Position numbers and translations under genes: made by a program. From the NCBI GenBank assembly GCA_008508345.1, contig QNGE01001717.1:84425-148424 (forward strand): a stretch of DNA of 64,000 bases, in the 5' to 3' direction. The DNA comes from Paragonimus westermani. Its lineage: Eukaryota; Platyhelminthes; Trematoda; Plagiorchiida; Troglotrematidae. The notes beneath the pieces were generated by a model, which had not been told where the DNA came from, did not search any database, and was given only the letters and a program-made list of their open reading frames with translations. Shown here piece after piece: positions 63,704 to 64,000 of the stretch (position 1 is its first letter; each line of letters opens with the position of its first letter).

Positions 63704-63720
63704 GCTGGATTCGAACCAGC
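63704..63720 (-). other. tRNA-like T-arm with perfect box B
   Basis: On the minus strand the sequence is a 5-bp stem GCTGG/CCAGC closing a 7-base TTCGAAT loop, a textbook T-arm, and it contains GGTTCGAATCC, an exact box B. Upstream on the same strand (about 63730-63760) tagcctatgtga is a poor box A, and a 4-bp arm could present a GCT loop triplet. No acceptor stem closes around it. I read this as a pseudo-tRNA or the head of a tRNA-derived SINE. Confidence 0.5.
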
Positions 63721-64000
63721 GACAGACACAGCATATCTCACATAGGCTATATTTTTTCACATGAAAAAACGAATGCCGCAATTAGCGTCTGCATAAACCA
63801 AAGATTATTACACACTAATGAGGATTGGACTTGGGTTACAACAATTATCACTCTTCAAATAGAACATATTACGCAAGCCTCACAGCTGTATAACATGCCA
63901 CTGTAGCAAATCACTACAGCTCCCCTCAGATTATAAATGGTCAGCAGATTTTGAGTCTACTTGCATCTGTCGGGCATTTGATGCCGGTTTGTTTGGTTTT

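Noticed and set aside
1..64000. CRISPR arrays, rRNA, spliced-leader RNA or bacterial operons
   Set aside because: None seen: no regularly spaced repeats, no rRNA-like blocks, no spliced-leader match and no tightly packed long frames.

Overview
The window looks like non-coding, repeat-rich DNA from a eukaryote, most likely a parasitic flatworm (trematode). This is an inference from its repeats: several Penelope-like retroelement (PLE) copies, a decayed non-LTR retrotransposon of a kind common in trematodes, and a short Pol III-type repeat carrying a hammerhead ribozyme, a combination known from the schistosome Sm-alpha family. I see no intact host gene, no rRNA, no functional tRNA, no spliced-leader RNA and no bacterial operon structure. 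The open frames are short, mostly lack domain signatures, and look like chance or relic frames.

Layout. 0.7-1.13 kb: two head-to-head copies of the ribozyme-bearing repeat around an N. 3.5-4.3 kb (minus): PLE relic. About 7.1-7.25 kb (plus): C-terminal scrap of a PLE. 17.2-19.5 kb (minus): non-LTR retrotransposon relic with a recognisable reverse transcriptase. 21.8-22.4 kb (plus) and 23.9-24.4 kb (minus): two more PLE relics. 31.0-31.5 kb (minus): best copy of the ribozyme repeat, with intact Pol III boxes and an intact-looking hammerhead. 32.0-34.9 kb (plus): the largest PLE, with RT and GIY-YIG endonuclease, broken by two frameshifts and one stop. 46.76-47.16 kb: third ribozyme-repeat locus, flanked by a 9-bp target-site duplication. 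47.67-48.6 kb (plus): 3' end of the same non-LTR family as at 17.2 kb, split by a fourth ribozyme-repeat locus with an 8-bp duplication. 55.9-56.4 kb: GC-rich, unassigned segment. 63.7 kb (minus): tRNA-like T-arm. The long tracts between hold nothing I can support.

The most interesting content is the short non-autonomous family at 0.7-1.13, 31.0, 46.8 and 47.8 kb. One unit is about 420-435 bp and combines a tRNA-like internal promoter (boxes A and B), a type I hammerhead downstream on the same strand, and terminal direct repeats that make some copies longer than one unit. One copy ends within a base of the predicted self-cleavage position. Two copies run past that position into a second unit. 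This fits retrotransposition from self-cleaved monomers and from multimeric or circular RNA, as proposed for Sm-alpha and retrozymes. The PLE next to the best copy has its own hammerhead-like motif in its 3' flank. Target-site duplications of 8-9 bp and a 5' inversion in one copy point to target-primed reverse transcription by a LINE- or PLE-type enzyme. All alignments were made by eye.
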